From assembly GCA_039707655.1 (NCBI GenBank), contig CM077668.1:64869086-64933085 (forward strand): 64,000 bases of DNA, written 5' to 3'. Positions 1-11,232 of this stretch are shown piece by piece; position 1 is the first letter of the stretch; every line of letters starts with the position of its first letter. Source of the DNA: Elymus sibiricus. Its lineage: Eukaryota; Streptophyta; Magnoliopsida; Poales; Poaceae. Position numbers and translations under genes: made by a program. The notes under the pieces were generated by a model. That model worked only from the letters and a program-made list of their open reading frames with translations. It searched no databases and was not told where the DNA came from.

Positions 1-738
1 CATGCGGTCGCACATGTCAGTGATGTAACAAGTCCTACATGTCAGTGAAGTACCAAGCCGATGCGCGTCCCTTCGGTGAGCCGTGGGCCAGACCGACCAT
101 CTGTTGGTGGGACGCGAAGGCAACAGGCGTAAGTGTACTGCCTAACTTGTAAAGTGTAAAACTTGGTTTGGCTCATTGACGAGACTGTCTCGGATGCGTA
201 CGTGGCAGAGCCGGATGCCCGCCAACCTCTCATAGCGATAGCGAGGAGCCCACTACTGGCTATTTCTATAATCATTTTTGAAATTTTCAATGGTTCAGGT
301 GTGACGTGATATCAACCGTTGATTGATTTTAATCCAATGGTCTAGGTGACTGGGATTCACATCTACAGTAACCTAATTGTACCCAACTGTGTCTACATTC
401 TTCTGGAATGAGCTGCACGTCAGTGTGATCAATCCACACAAGAAGCTCGCAACAACACCTCCACATGTGCCACGTGGCCTCAGGGGTGCCCCCACACCAT
501 TTTAATCATAATATATTGACTGAAAAAAGAGAGACATCACCCGAAACTAGATCTTGGACATATTTTGTTTCCTATGAAGTTGTCCCGTGCAATTGGAATT
601 CCATCTTACATGCTTTGCACATACTGGAAGTACTAGCTAGTGCCACATCATCTAAAGCCTTTCTACACGCGCTTTTCTTATTGAAATGTACTCCACCATG
701 TACCTGTGCATCTGTATGAGGGAAGGATTGAGTGTGTG
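1..738. other. unassigned flank left of element C
   Basis: No coding region or transposon terminus is convincing here. Only short ORFs (under 90 codons) occur on either strand. The last five bases (734-738, GTGTG) are the left target-site duplication of element C, so this is the sequence C inserted into. Confidence 0.5.
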
Positions 739-2399
739 TGATGTCTACTGCACAACTTTATTCTTGTAGACTCTATTGGGTCTTCAAGCGCAGAGTTTTG
801 TAGGACAGCAACAAATTTCCCTCAAGTGGATGACCTAAGGTTTATCAATCCATGGGAGGTGTAGGATGAAGATGGTCTCTCTCAAACAACCCTGCAATCA
901 AATACAAGCAATCTCTTGTGTCCCCAACACACCCAATACAATGGTAAATTGTATAGGTGCACTAGTTCGGCGAAGAAATGGTGATACAAGTGAAGTATGG
1001 ATAGTAGATATAGGTTTTTATAATCTGAAATAATAAAAACAGCAAGGTAGCAACTAGTAAAAGTGAGCACAAACGGTATTGCAATGCTTAGAAACAAGGC
1101 CTAGGGTTCATACTTTCACTAGTGCAATCTCTCAACAGTGCTAACATAATTGAATCATATAACAATCCCTCAACATGCGACAAAGAATCACTCCAAAGTT
1201 CTTATCAATAGCGGAGAACATAAGATGAAATTGTTGTAGGTAGCAAACCACCTCAAAGTTATCTTTCCGATCAATCTATTGAGCCATCCCTATAAGTGTC
1301 ACAAACAGCCCTAGAGTTCGTACTAAATAACACCATATGATATGCATCAATCAACTCTAATGTCACGTAGATACTCCAATGTCACCACAAGTATCCGTGA
1401 GTCAATTATTCGATATGCATCAAACAATTTCAGATTCATAATATTCAATCCAACACCAAGAACTTCATACAGTACCCCAAAGTTTCTATCGGAGAAAGTA
1501 GGATGAAAGCATGTATCAACCTCTATGCCTAGATTACCCCAATGTCACCTCGGGAATCGGCAAGTTGATTACCGAAACATATATCAAGTGACTCAATTAA
1601 ATACCCCATTGTCACCACGAGTATCCATATGCAAGACATACATCAAGTGTTCTCAAATCCAAAATATTCAATCTGATAATAATGAAACCTCAAAGGGCAG
1701 GACTCAATTCATCACAACAAAGAGAGGGAAGAACACCATATGATCCAACTATATTAACAAAGCTCATGGTACATCAAGATCATGCCCTATCAAGATCACA
1801 AGAGATAGAGATCAAACACATAGCTACTGGTACATACCCTCAGCCCCGAGGGTGAACTCCTCCCTCCTCGACATGGAGGCCGCCGGGATGATGAAGATGG
1901 CCTTCGGTGATGATTTCCCCCTCCGGCAGGGTGCCGGAAAAGGCCTCCAGATGAGATCGCTTCAATACAGAGGCTTGTGGCAGCAGTGTGGAAGTTCTAG
2001 GTTTCTTTCTAGGGGTTTTGGTATTTATAGAAATTTTCTGTGTTGGATTCACACCAGGAAGGTTCCCGAGGGAGTCACGAGCTCACTAGGCACGCCCCAG
2101 GGGGGAGGGCGCGCCCCCTGAGCTCGTGGCTCCCCTGGACTTCTTCTGGTCCACCTCCGAGGCTCTGTGGGTCCCTTCTTGTCCAAGAAAAATCACCGTA
2201 AAGTTTCGTGGCAATTGCACTTCATTTGGTATAGTTTTTCTGCGAAACGAAAAAGAGCCAAAAAACAGAAACTGGCACTGGGCACTAGGTTAATAGGTTA
2301 GTCCATAAAAATCATATAAAAGTGCACCAAAACCATGTAGAATTCATACAAATATGGCATGAATACTTCATAAATTATAGATATGTTGGAGACGTATCA
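739..2399 (-). repeat. element C, 3' LTR (1661 bp)
   Basis: Starts TG and ends CA on the plus strand. It is almost collinear with 16181-17702. Just inside the element, on the minus strand, lies AAGCTTGGGGATGT, a purine-rich stretch abutting the LTR that fits a polypurine tract. The 3' LTR has about 150 bp (739-888) that are missing from its partner. Confidence 0.85.
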
Positions 2400-5097
2400 A
2401 CATCCCCAAGCTTAATTCCTGCTCGTCCTCGAGTAGGTAAATGATAAAGAAATAATTTATGAAGTGTGAATGCTAGCATAGTGTATAGGTTTGATCAATG
2501 ATAATTTCAATCAATTTTTCTAGCATCATAAACAACAACTCTTTCTCATAAGATTCATCATGATAAAGTAGCAATCAATTCACATGTTATGGCTTAAATA
2601 ATGCATTCTCTTGAAACTTAACAACCTATGTTCTTAGTCACCAAACAATTACAATTCATCTTGTTTTCTACAAAGTCTAAATAAGAGCTCCACATACTCA
2701 ATTATCATATAGTCTTCTATGATTGCTAGTACTCAAAGCATACTTTTAGAACAAATATTATCAACCAAACACAGAGGAAGATAGGGGCTTAATGTTTTGC
2801 CTCCCAACTTACTTTTCATAGAGATAATTGTCCACCACACGATATATTTGACTGGATATATGTGGTTAAATCTTTGTCCACCACACGATGCTTGTCAAGT
2901 GGAGAATAATTGAGGTTGGAATAACAAGTTGACTCAACATAAAAAGTAAATAGATTGGTCCTTCATGGATTTACTAGTGGGCCAGAGCTCATTGCTTAAA
3001 ACAGAGATAATTTCATTTGAGAGGTGTACTTTTCCTGTCAACGGTTTAATGACAAAGTTTTCAATATCTTCCTTGCTAAACACATTAATGGCGGTTCCCA
3101 TAACAAAAAAGGTTTTACTCCCCCACAACCATACAAACACAAGCCATGGCTAGCCGAATTCACAGGTGCCCTCCAATCAATCAACTTTCCAGGGGGGAGT
3201 TTTTTTTTACTTTATTGAATTAAGTAGGACTGGGCATCCCTTTTACCGGCCTCCCTCAAGTTTGATAAGTGAATAAACTCTTGTCAGTGAGTAAAACACA
3301 CTTAGCATGGAAGATATTGACTACGCCATCGCTCCATGAGCGGTACGGGCACACAAAACAGATGTTCATTTGAAGGTTTTAGAGATGGCACATGCAAATT
3401 TACTTGGAACGGCAGGGTAATACCGTATATAGGTAGGTATGGTGGACACTCATGGAAGAAACTTGGCTCAAGGATTTGGATGCACAAGTAGTATTCCCGC
3501 TTAGTACCGAAATTTTGGCTAGCAAAGATTATAAACAAGCACCACATGTTGGAGGATCCATAACAATATAACTTCTATGCAAATTTACCCAAACGTAACT
3601 CATTACGTTGTCCTCCTTGTCCAACATCAACTTATTTGATCAAGTTGGAAAATAATTAATGGGTATTCACAATCATAAAAGATGTCCAAGATAATATATT
3701 TGTATGTGAAATTTCTCTTCCTTATACTAATCTTTCATGAATTGCTTGTATGACCAATATTGTGATTTTCAAATTTCAATAGATTTTGCTTTCTAAACCC
3801 AATGTGAAACTATTACTAAGCATATGGAACATGTATAATTTCAGATTTATTATATTCAATTCATTCAACAATTTACTCTTAGGATATAAGTGAAGCACAA
3901 GAGTAAATGACAACTACTCCAAAAGATCTAAGTGAAGATCAATGAGTAGTCAAACAATTAAGTAGCTATGTGAGGACTCTCTCCAATTCAAAACTTTCAG
4001 ATCTAAATATTTTATTAAACAACAAACAAAAATAACACTCCAAGAATACCACATATCATGTGAACAAATAAAAACTTAGGCTCAACCGAGACTAACCGAT
4101 AATTGTTGATGAAGAAAGGTGGGATGCCTACCGGGGCATCCCCAAGCTTAGATGCTTGAGACTTCTTGAAATATTAACTTGGGGAGCCTTGGGCATCCCC
4201 AAGCTTGAGCTCTTGTGTCTCCTTAATTCCTCTCATATCATGGTTTCCCTAAATCTTAAGAACATCCACACAAAACTTGACAAGAACTCGTGAGATATGT
4301 TAGTATAAATCCATTCAAAACCTTAACATTCTCTACCGTAGCAAATTAATAAAATTATAATTAAACATTGCATACTAAATGCCTCTGCATATTTAATACT
4401 TCTATCCACTAATAGAAACATTAAACAAGCAAACATATGCAAACATAACAGCAATCTGTCTTAACAGGATAGTCTCTAGAGGATGAAGCAAAATTCATAC
4501 TTATTTAACTCCAAAAATTCTGAAAAATTACCACACTGTAGCAAATTTATCATACTTTACTGTGTCAAAATTTCAAGATTTTATCATGTTCTGACTATTC
4601 AGTAATATTCAAACAATGACAGCAAACTTTCTGTTTTGAAACAACAACTCATGAACGTGCAAACTAAGCATGGTAAAGGCTATACTTGACAACTTTATTG
4701 GAATAAAAGATACAAAACTTGATTCTAAATAGAAGCAAGCAAATACAAATAAAATAAAATGACGCTCCAAGCAAAACATATATTATGTGATGAATAAAAA
4801 TATAGCTCCAAGTAAGGTTACCGATAATGTTGAAGACGAAAGAGGGGATGCCATCCGGGGCATCTCCAAGCTTAGACGCTTGACTCTTCCTTGAATATTT
4901 CCTCGGGGTGCCTTGGGCATCCCCAAGCTTAGGGTCTTGCCACTCCTTATTCTCCCCATATCGATATCTCACCCAAAACTTGAAAACTTCAATCAAACAA
5001 AACTTAACGGAACTTCGTGAGATAGGCTAGTATGATAAAGAATAAATCATCACTTTGGTACTGTCAAGACAAGATTCATGATTGTTACCACATGATA
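2400..5097 (-). other. element C internal region, non-coding, with internal repeats
   Basis: AT-rich sequence with only short unrelated ORFs. Two related blocks occur at about 4037-4260 and 4750-4960. Each holds the motif GGGCATCCCCAAGCTT or close variants, resembling the polypurine-tract end of the element, as if the 3' internal end had been duplicated. The last five bases (5093-5097, TGATA) are the left target duplication of element S. Confidence 0.6.
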
Positions 5098-8000
5098 TGT
5101 GGCACCCCGATAGAGGGCCGATGCACGCCAGCCCCAGGATAAGACCTGGCGCACGTCTGAGTCATGATACAGCAATTTCAGGCACAAAAATGGCTTTATT
5201 ATATGAAATGGAGTATTACAATACTGTTGCTTACAACAATATTACATGGCTCCAAGGCTAACTAAATGGCAGCGGAGGTCTTGGTTCAGGGGCAACGACG
5301 TCTCTTGCTGGGCTCCACAACTCATAGGACTGGCTGGGTTATGATCTAGCACTACGGATCTTCTCCTACAACTGGCCACGTGCAAGGCCAGGTGAGTACT
5401 TTGAATGTACTCGCAAGACAACCAAATACATAGTATCCAAAAAAGCAGATGACAAAGCAAGCCCTATGCTTATATAAGAATTTATTCAAAACATGGCATG
5501 GAGTTAACAGGACAACATGGATCAAGCATGGCATAACATGGATCGGGCATAACAACTACATATCATGGCATGGCATGGCTACTTGTACGAAACATGGTAT
5601 CCAAAATTAAACTGGAACCTACACTATACTTACCTCCCATGAAGTATTAAATTAATATGATGTGACATCACTCAGTTTTACCGCCTTTATGGGTTAACTC
5701 ATGACTCACCGAGATCTCATCTCGCGATCATATTAGAATAACAGGGTGACTGCTCACAATTATCCCATAGTCCAAGTTACTACATTTACTTAGTAGCACA
5801 TTCTTTAACAAGTTTATAGTAACAGGTTTGTCCTCCAGATCGACCAAGACCAAATAGTGTGACCTAGTACGAACTGTGTCCAATACCGTGGATTCGGCTA
5901 TTCGAATAGATTCATACACTCTGCAGAGGTTGCGCACTTTTCCCACACCATGGAGCTCCTTGTCCCGTACCTCGGTACACTTCCCTTCTGGGTGGACCGG
6001 TGCTACTCCAACAAAACTTGCCTAACCCGTGACTCCTCCACCGTACCACCGACAATCATCCTCCCCCGGAGTCATGCCCTGGGTGGTCCCTGTGTCACCC
6101 CGTGACACCTGCCACCGTCGTGGCCAAACTAAATTGTCCCAAACGGGGACTCCCGGGCTAAACAAACAACTGGGCTCACAAGGTTATCGCCGCCTACCTG
6201 ATCAGGGTAGCACGCGCGCATAACCCTCCCTCTTTGGTGGTACCGATAAAAGAGCACGTGGTCAGACCAAGTCAAGGCCGTCCCATTCCGGCAGATGTGG
6301 CTGCACGGGTAAGCTCGGTTCGGTGGCACTATGACTCGATCCCATCGATGACGGAGGAGGTTTAGTTTATAAGTTCAATTTAACATTTCGATCATCTCAT
6401 CATAACATCAACATTTATGAGCAAGAACAATTACTTAACAACAGCATGGCAAAATCATAATGGTACTGACAATTATGGCACGAGATCAAATCATAGCACT
6501 AACATGATAGTGGTACTAAAAATATTGTTACTAGCATGGGAAAATATGACATGACAGCAATTCATGATATAACATGGTAAATACCACTAGCATCAGGCAC
6601 AGATGAAATAACAGGGCTATGGCAGTGCAGAGTAACAGATGATCTGAAATATACTGCAACACACACACACAGGGTGCAAGCAAAGTCATCACGCAAGTTC
6701 GGAGCTCATGATAAGAGGTTGGCTTGCCTTGGGGTTGACGGAGTCACCAGGAAGAAGTGCGATGAGTTCGCGGAAAGATTTGCCGGAAAAGTTTCCCTCT
6801 CAAAGGGGCTAATTGAAGGGCAAGGGCAAAATGGTCATTTTCACAGTGTGAAAACATTATGAAAATGATGCCATCGGAACGGGATCTACGAACTGAAGAT
6901 GTGGGCGTTGGATTTACCTCAATCGGAGTTACGGTCGCGGAGAAACGGCCGTTCGTTCGTTAAGCGGTAAAACAAACAGAAATCTATTCATTTTAGTCCT
7001 TAACAGGTGAACGTCCGCAAAATAGATTCTTCGGCCGGCGGCTGGAAAATGAAAACGTATTTTCCGGATTACGCTTTTGATAACAGAAAGCGTATTCTCT
7101 TCGTAAAACGCGGCGGAGTACGCTTTCAACACTGGAAAACGCACTATCCAGATTACGCCTTCACTTAACCTGACAGCGGGCCCAGTTGGGTCAACGCTGT
7201 GAGGATGACATGCAGGCCCTGCCTTATCTCCTTCTCTCTTTATTTCTTTCCTCCTCCTCAGGTCGTCGTCTTCCCCGACGGAAACAGAGGAAGGCCGCGG
7301 CGGCTCGGGCCTCGGCGGCTGCCGGCGCTCGTCTACACAGCTGCACCTTCCGATGTGCCAGGCGGCCTTGCGGCGCCGTCCCGCACCCGTGGGTGGTTGC
7401 CCAAGCTTCGGGCGGGCTCGGAGGGGAGACGCCCACAGGCGGCAGTGCGGGCGGCCGCGGCCACTGGAGGAAATGCTCCGGCTGCGCCTCTCCGGAGGAG
7501 CTGAGGACGGCGGCAGCTACGCGAGTTTCTGGGGAGGCCGAGGACGCAGGGAAGAGGGAGGGGGAAGGCCAGGGCGCAGGGACGGGCCGAGGGGGTTGGC
7601 GGCGGAGCCACGGCAATGGCAGAGAGAAGAGCTCGGGGAGCTCGAGGGGGAGGGGCTGGGGCTCGCTGCTGGCCGGGAAAAGCTCGGGGCTCCTATTTAT
7701 AACCGCGGGGAGGACTAGGCGACGACGGCCGGAGCTTCCAGATGGCGGCACCGTGGCGGCGATCCGGTGGAGCATCCACGTCGGCAGAGGCAGCCACGAG
7801 CTAGGGGATGAGGGGGGGAGGGCTCTGGACGGCACACGTGTGCGGTGGGCAGCTCACCGGCGCTCGCGGACAAGCCAGAGCTCGCTGGAGACGAGCTCCC
7901 GAAGGATCTGGCACGTGGTGCACTGCCTTGGCGTGCACTGCACGTGGTCACCGCGTGGCCACGGCGTTGCCACGCCGCACTCGGGGCCAAACCATATCTA

Positions 8001-9247
8001 GGGTGTTCTCCTTTATTCCTGGAGTTGACATATGCAGCTGCATAGCACTGGAGAGCTCTGATGAGACTGCACCAAGGTCAAACAGGTTCCAGCAGCAAAG
8101 TTTGCACACGTGGTGTGGCCACCATAGTGCTCCTCTTGGCCTGATCTTGGGCATGGGTCAATAATCTACCAAGGTAGTCATGCTGACAAAAATTCAGCTC
8201 AAATGGACAACTATAGATGGTACCTCCTTTGTAACCTAGCAATCTGACTAGAAATGCAAATGATGATGTTGGGGAGAAATGGCTGGATGGATTTGGCTGA
8301 TTTTTGGTGTAGGGTGATTATATGATCATGAGAGCTTGATGGAAAAATTTCAGCTCAATTTAATCATCTATGAAGGTACTTCCTTCACAGAGATGCAATC
8401 TGGACAGAAACTTAGATAATTCACTGAGGAAAACTGGATAAATGAAATGGGATGATTTTTGGTATCCAGAGGTGATTTATCAATGTTAACCACCCTGAAA
8501 AATTTCAGCCCAAAAAGATCAAGGGAGTAAGCACTTCCTTTGCAAACTGGAAATCTGGACAGAATATGCAAATAGTTGTTGTGCTCAAAATTTGAATTGT
8601 GGAACTTGGGATTTTGATGGAAATGGTGAATATATGGATAGCAGAAGCTTCATAAATTATTTGGGATTTTTCCTAGCTACCAAAATGGTAGTTCCTTTGG
8701 AAAGGCCCCAAATTGAAATATTGGCTTTAAATAGGAAAATGCAATTTCCCTTATTTAATTATGGCCAATATTTTTGTGAGAGCTCAATATGACCACAAAG
8801 AATATCTCCAAAAGTTTTCATGAACTTTGGAGTTGGGAAAATATTTTCCTGGATTTAATTCCTCAGAAAGGCAGAAAAAAGGAATTAATTCTAGATGAAA
8901 AATATTGCATATGACTTGGCAATATTTTTGCACATCTAGGGTTTATGGAGGTAGGAGAGTCTCTGGAAATTTTTGGAGGATCAACTGAGCAAGGAAAATG
9001 ATAGCTCCTTTGTAAACACAAAGGTAGGATTTCCAGTTCCAAAATTTTGGAACTAGGGTTTGAATGAGATCCGGGGTTTACTGACGGGAACTGGGCTGGC
9101 ACAAGAGCATGGGAAAGGTATGGAGAGGCGGAGGACTGCCTAGATTCACCTGGTCACTTACCAGATTCCAGAGAAAAAAATTAGGAGAGGAAAGCTTGGA
9201 AGGATTTACAGCACAAAAATCGATAACCCGATTTTTGGGGTGTTACA
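5098..9247 (-). repeat. element S, 3' LTR
   Basis: Starts TGTGGCACCCC and ends GGGGTGTTACA on the plus strand. It aligns end to end with 11233-15382. I counted about 13 differences in the first 300 bp and fewer further in (2 in a 60-bp sample near 8.2 kb), so insertion is fairly recent. It contains a short (CA)n run at about 6660. Confidence 0.93.
7691..7702 (-). promoter_or_regulatory. TATA box of element S 3' LTR
   Basis: The minus strand reads TTATAAATAGGA, a near-consensus plant TATA box. The GC-rich 7200-7660 stretch lies downstream and would be the start of R and the leader. The same site is in the other LTR at 13828-13837. Confidence 0.7.
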
Positions 9248-9262
9248 AACCTTCTCCCCTTA
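9248..9262 (-). other. element S polypurine tract
   Basis: On the minus strand the 3' LTR is directly preceded by AAGGGGAGAAGGTT, which is purine-rich and in the position expected for priming plus-strand DNA synthesis. Confidence 0.75.
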
Positions 9263-10048
9263 AGAGAATCTCATCCTCGAGATTCCTAGGGTTAGCTCAA
9301 AATAGCAACTACTCCTCCTAAGAAAACCTGTGGGTTGGGTTTTAACCCTGCGGTTAAAAACAACCGAGTTGGGGTAAAATCGGGGTTTAAATCTTGGACT
9401 AGAGGGGTTATAACGGTTTATGCTGCAATAAAATTTCTCAGAATTTCTCCGAGATTGCAGCTGAGCTCCGGGAAAATGATTTTGGGACGGGGGAATTTTT
9501 GAGAAAAACTGGCTCTCCGGAGTTCTGGGTTAGGGAGACTGGCAAACGGAGAAAGCACGAATGGATATGGGCATGCGGCTTTGCATACAACCCGAGTACT
9601 TCTACGAATGTACTCAGGAGAATGAACTTGGCATGCAGACATTGCTCACACAATACACGCGCAATCTACTCGAACCAATATGCTGGCAAATGCATATAGG
9701 AGCAACATACATGCAAAGGAAAAGAACACATCCAACAGATTACACTACGGTGTTTTAATGCTAGTGGGTGTATGTACTCCTGGTATACATATACCTACAC
9801 CAGCTCGTATTTCATTAGGGACTCCGGGCGAGTCTGTGGTTATTAAGTGTAAGTGCTCTACTGATCAAAATCTTGTTAAGAAACCATTGCCAACTCTGTT
9901 AAACATTTCTGCTCAACAGAGAGGCAGATGAACCAACACACAGAGCAAACTAGCACACATAACGTTACAACAACACACAAGTTACAAGCAATACAAGCAC
10001 AGAACCTCACTAGGCAGCTAATAACTACTCACTCCGAACTATAGGGTT
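9263..10048 (-). other. element S internal region, non-coding
   Basis: Downstream (minus strand) of the ORF at 10049-10846. I see no protein homology here; it is presumably the 3' untranslated part of the genomic RNA. Confidence 0.5.
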
Positions 10049-10846
10049 CTACTCCTGCTGGGGCTCTCCTGGGGGACGTAGGCTAAGCCAACTTCCATCT
10101 TCATCGTCGGACATCTCCATAGGTTGGGGCTCAACTGCTGGAGCTGCGGCTGGAACTTGACGGAACACATCGTGACGACGAAGACGCCCAATAGCTCCTC
10201 GAATAGAATTTGGGTGGACGGAGCCAGAGTTCCACGGGTTCACGAGCTTCGAGGGTAACACTAGCTGCGAAGGTGGCACTGGGTTTGGCATCAGGGAACT
10301 GGTGGCTTGGGACGCAGTTTGACGGGCCTCACGGTATGCTTCCGTAACAACCCGAGTGGTGCTTTGGTCAATGGCTTTAAACTCTCCAAGAATGCCGGAG
10401 ATCAGCAGTCCCTGGGCAGCAATTAACTGAACTAGGCGAGCCATTGCCGAGTCGGCATCTTCGACTGTGCTGAAGAACTCACAGCCTTCGCTGGACGTAG
10501 AGGGAAAGTAGCAGAACTCTCGCATCTCCGCTACTTGCGAGAACTAGAAACGAAGACGCGCGATGGCTTCCGCAGCAGCTGTCTGGACAGCCAAGGCGGG
10601 GGTGGGCATGGGTTTGCCCTGAAAAGTCAAGGGCTTCCCATCCTCTGCTGGACCTGGGCAGATATGCGCATTCGCATAGAATCGACAAAGGTGAGGGACG
10701 GGTTCCGATTGCAACACCAGATACACCGGGCTAGTACTACAGCCGAGGGCTTGGGTGAGCATATTCGAAAGGATGGGCGGAAAGCCAGCATAACCATTAG
10801 CCAAAGTTTGGCTATGGAAAGTGGGTGCTCTGGAGGAACTAGCCAT
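10049..10846 (-). pseudogene. element S ORF of unknown function, dsRNA-binding-like N-terminus, one stop codon
   Basis: A single frame from ATG at 10846 to the stop at 10049, broken only by a TAG at 10544-10546; without it the product would be about 265 residues. It lies between the primer site and the polypurine tract on the genomic-RNA strand, where gag would be. No CCHC knuckle, protease or reverse transcriptase motif is visible. Residues about 35-100 read like a double-stranded-RNA-binding fold: a P-x-Y start, EPVPHLCRFYANAHI as beta strands, GKP and then AVQTAAAEAIARL as the final helix. The middle is rich in Q, T and A; the C-terminus is acidic (SDDEDGS) and Pro-rich. The dsRBD idea is inference from pattern only. 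Upstream in-frame codons extend to 11083, but the ATG at 10846 (MASSS) looks the better start. Confidence 0.6.
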
Positions 10847-11213
10847 GGTTGCTGGTTTGGGGATATCGGCCTGGGTTCTCTTACGGAAATTTGGCTTACT
10901 GAACGGAGAGGGCTGCGACTTGTAGGTAGGAGGGGTTTTAAATAGGCAGCCAGGCTGGGGCATACCAGCATGGCGTGGATCCTTCTCGTGCCGGGTAGAA
11001 GATATGCCGGCATGGCCGATAGCTGGGTAGGGTCGCAGTCCAATCCAGGGACGGCTGCGTGGGCGGACAGCTGGGTAGGGCACGTCAATTCCGACTACGC
11101 CATCTATTGATTAACAGTGGCCGTGTCGGATGCCAGGGATGGGTCAACCCTATTGGGATCACAACCGGTTGAAGGTAGGGGTGGTTTGAGGCTAGGGTAA
11201 CCTACAGCCAGCC

Positions 11214-11227
11214 TGGCTCTGATACCA
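11214..11227 (-). other. element S primer binding site (tRNA-iMet)
   Basis: The minus strand reads TGGTATCAGAGCCA five bases after the 5' LTR end. This is the classic plant retrotransposon site complementary to the 3' end of initiator methionine tRNA. It fixes the element orientation as minus. Confidence 0.9.
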
Positions 11228-11232
11228 CGTCT

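Noticed and set aside
1525..1743. 72-codon ORF repeated at 16818-17036
   Set aside because: Both copies lie in the two LTRs of element C on the strand opposite to its transcription; no sign of coding constraint.
5728..5946. 72-codon ORF repeated at 11863-12081
   Set aside because: Lies in the LTRs of element S; short, no domain, and conserved only because the LTRs are young.
7186..8001. 271-codon ORF and overlapping opposite-strand ORFs in the S LTR
   Set aside because: GC-rich, Arg/Gly/Pro-rich in all frames, inside the LTR leader. The partner LTR breaks the same frame at different places, so no protein is conserved.
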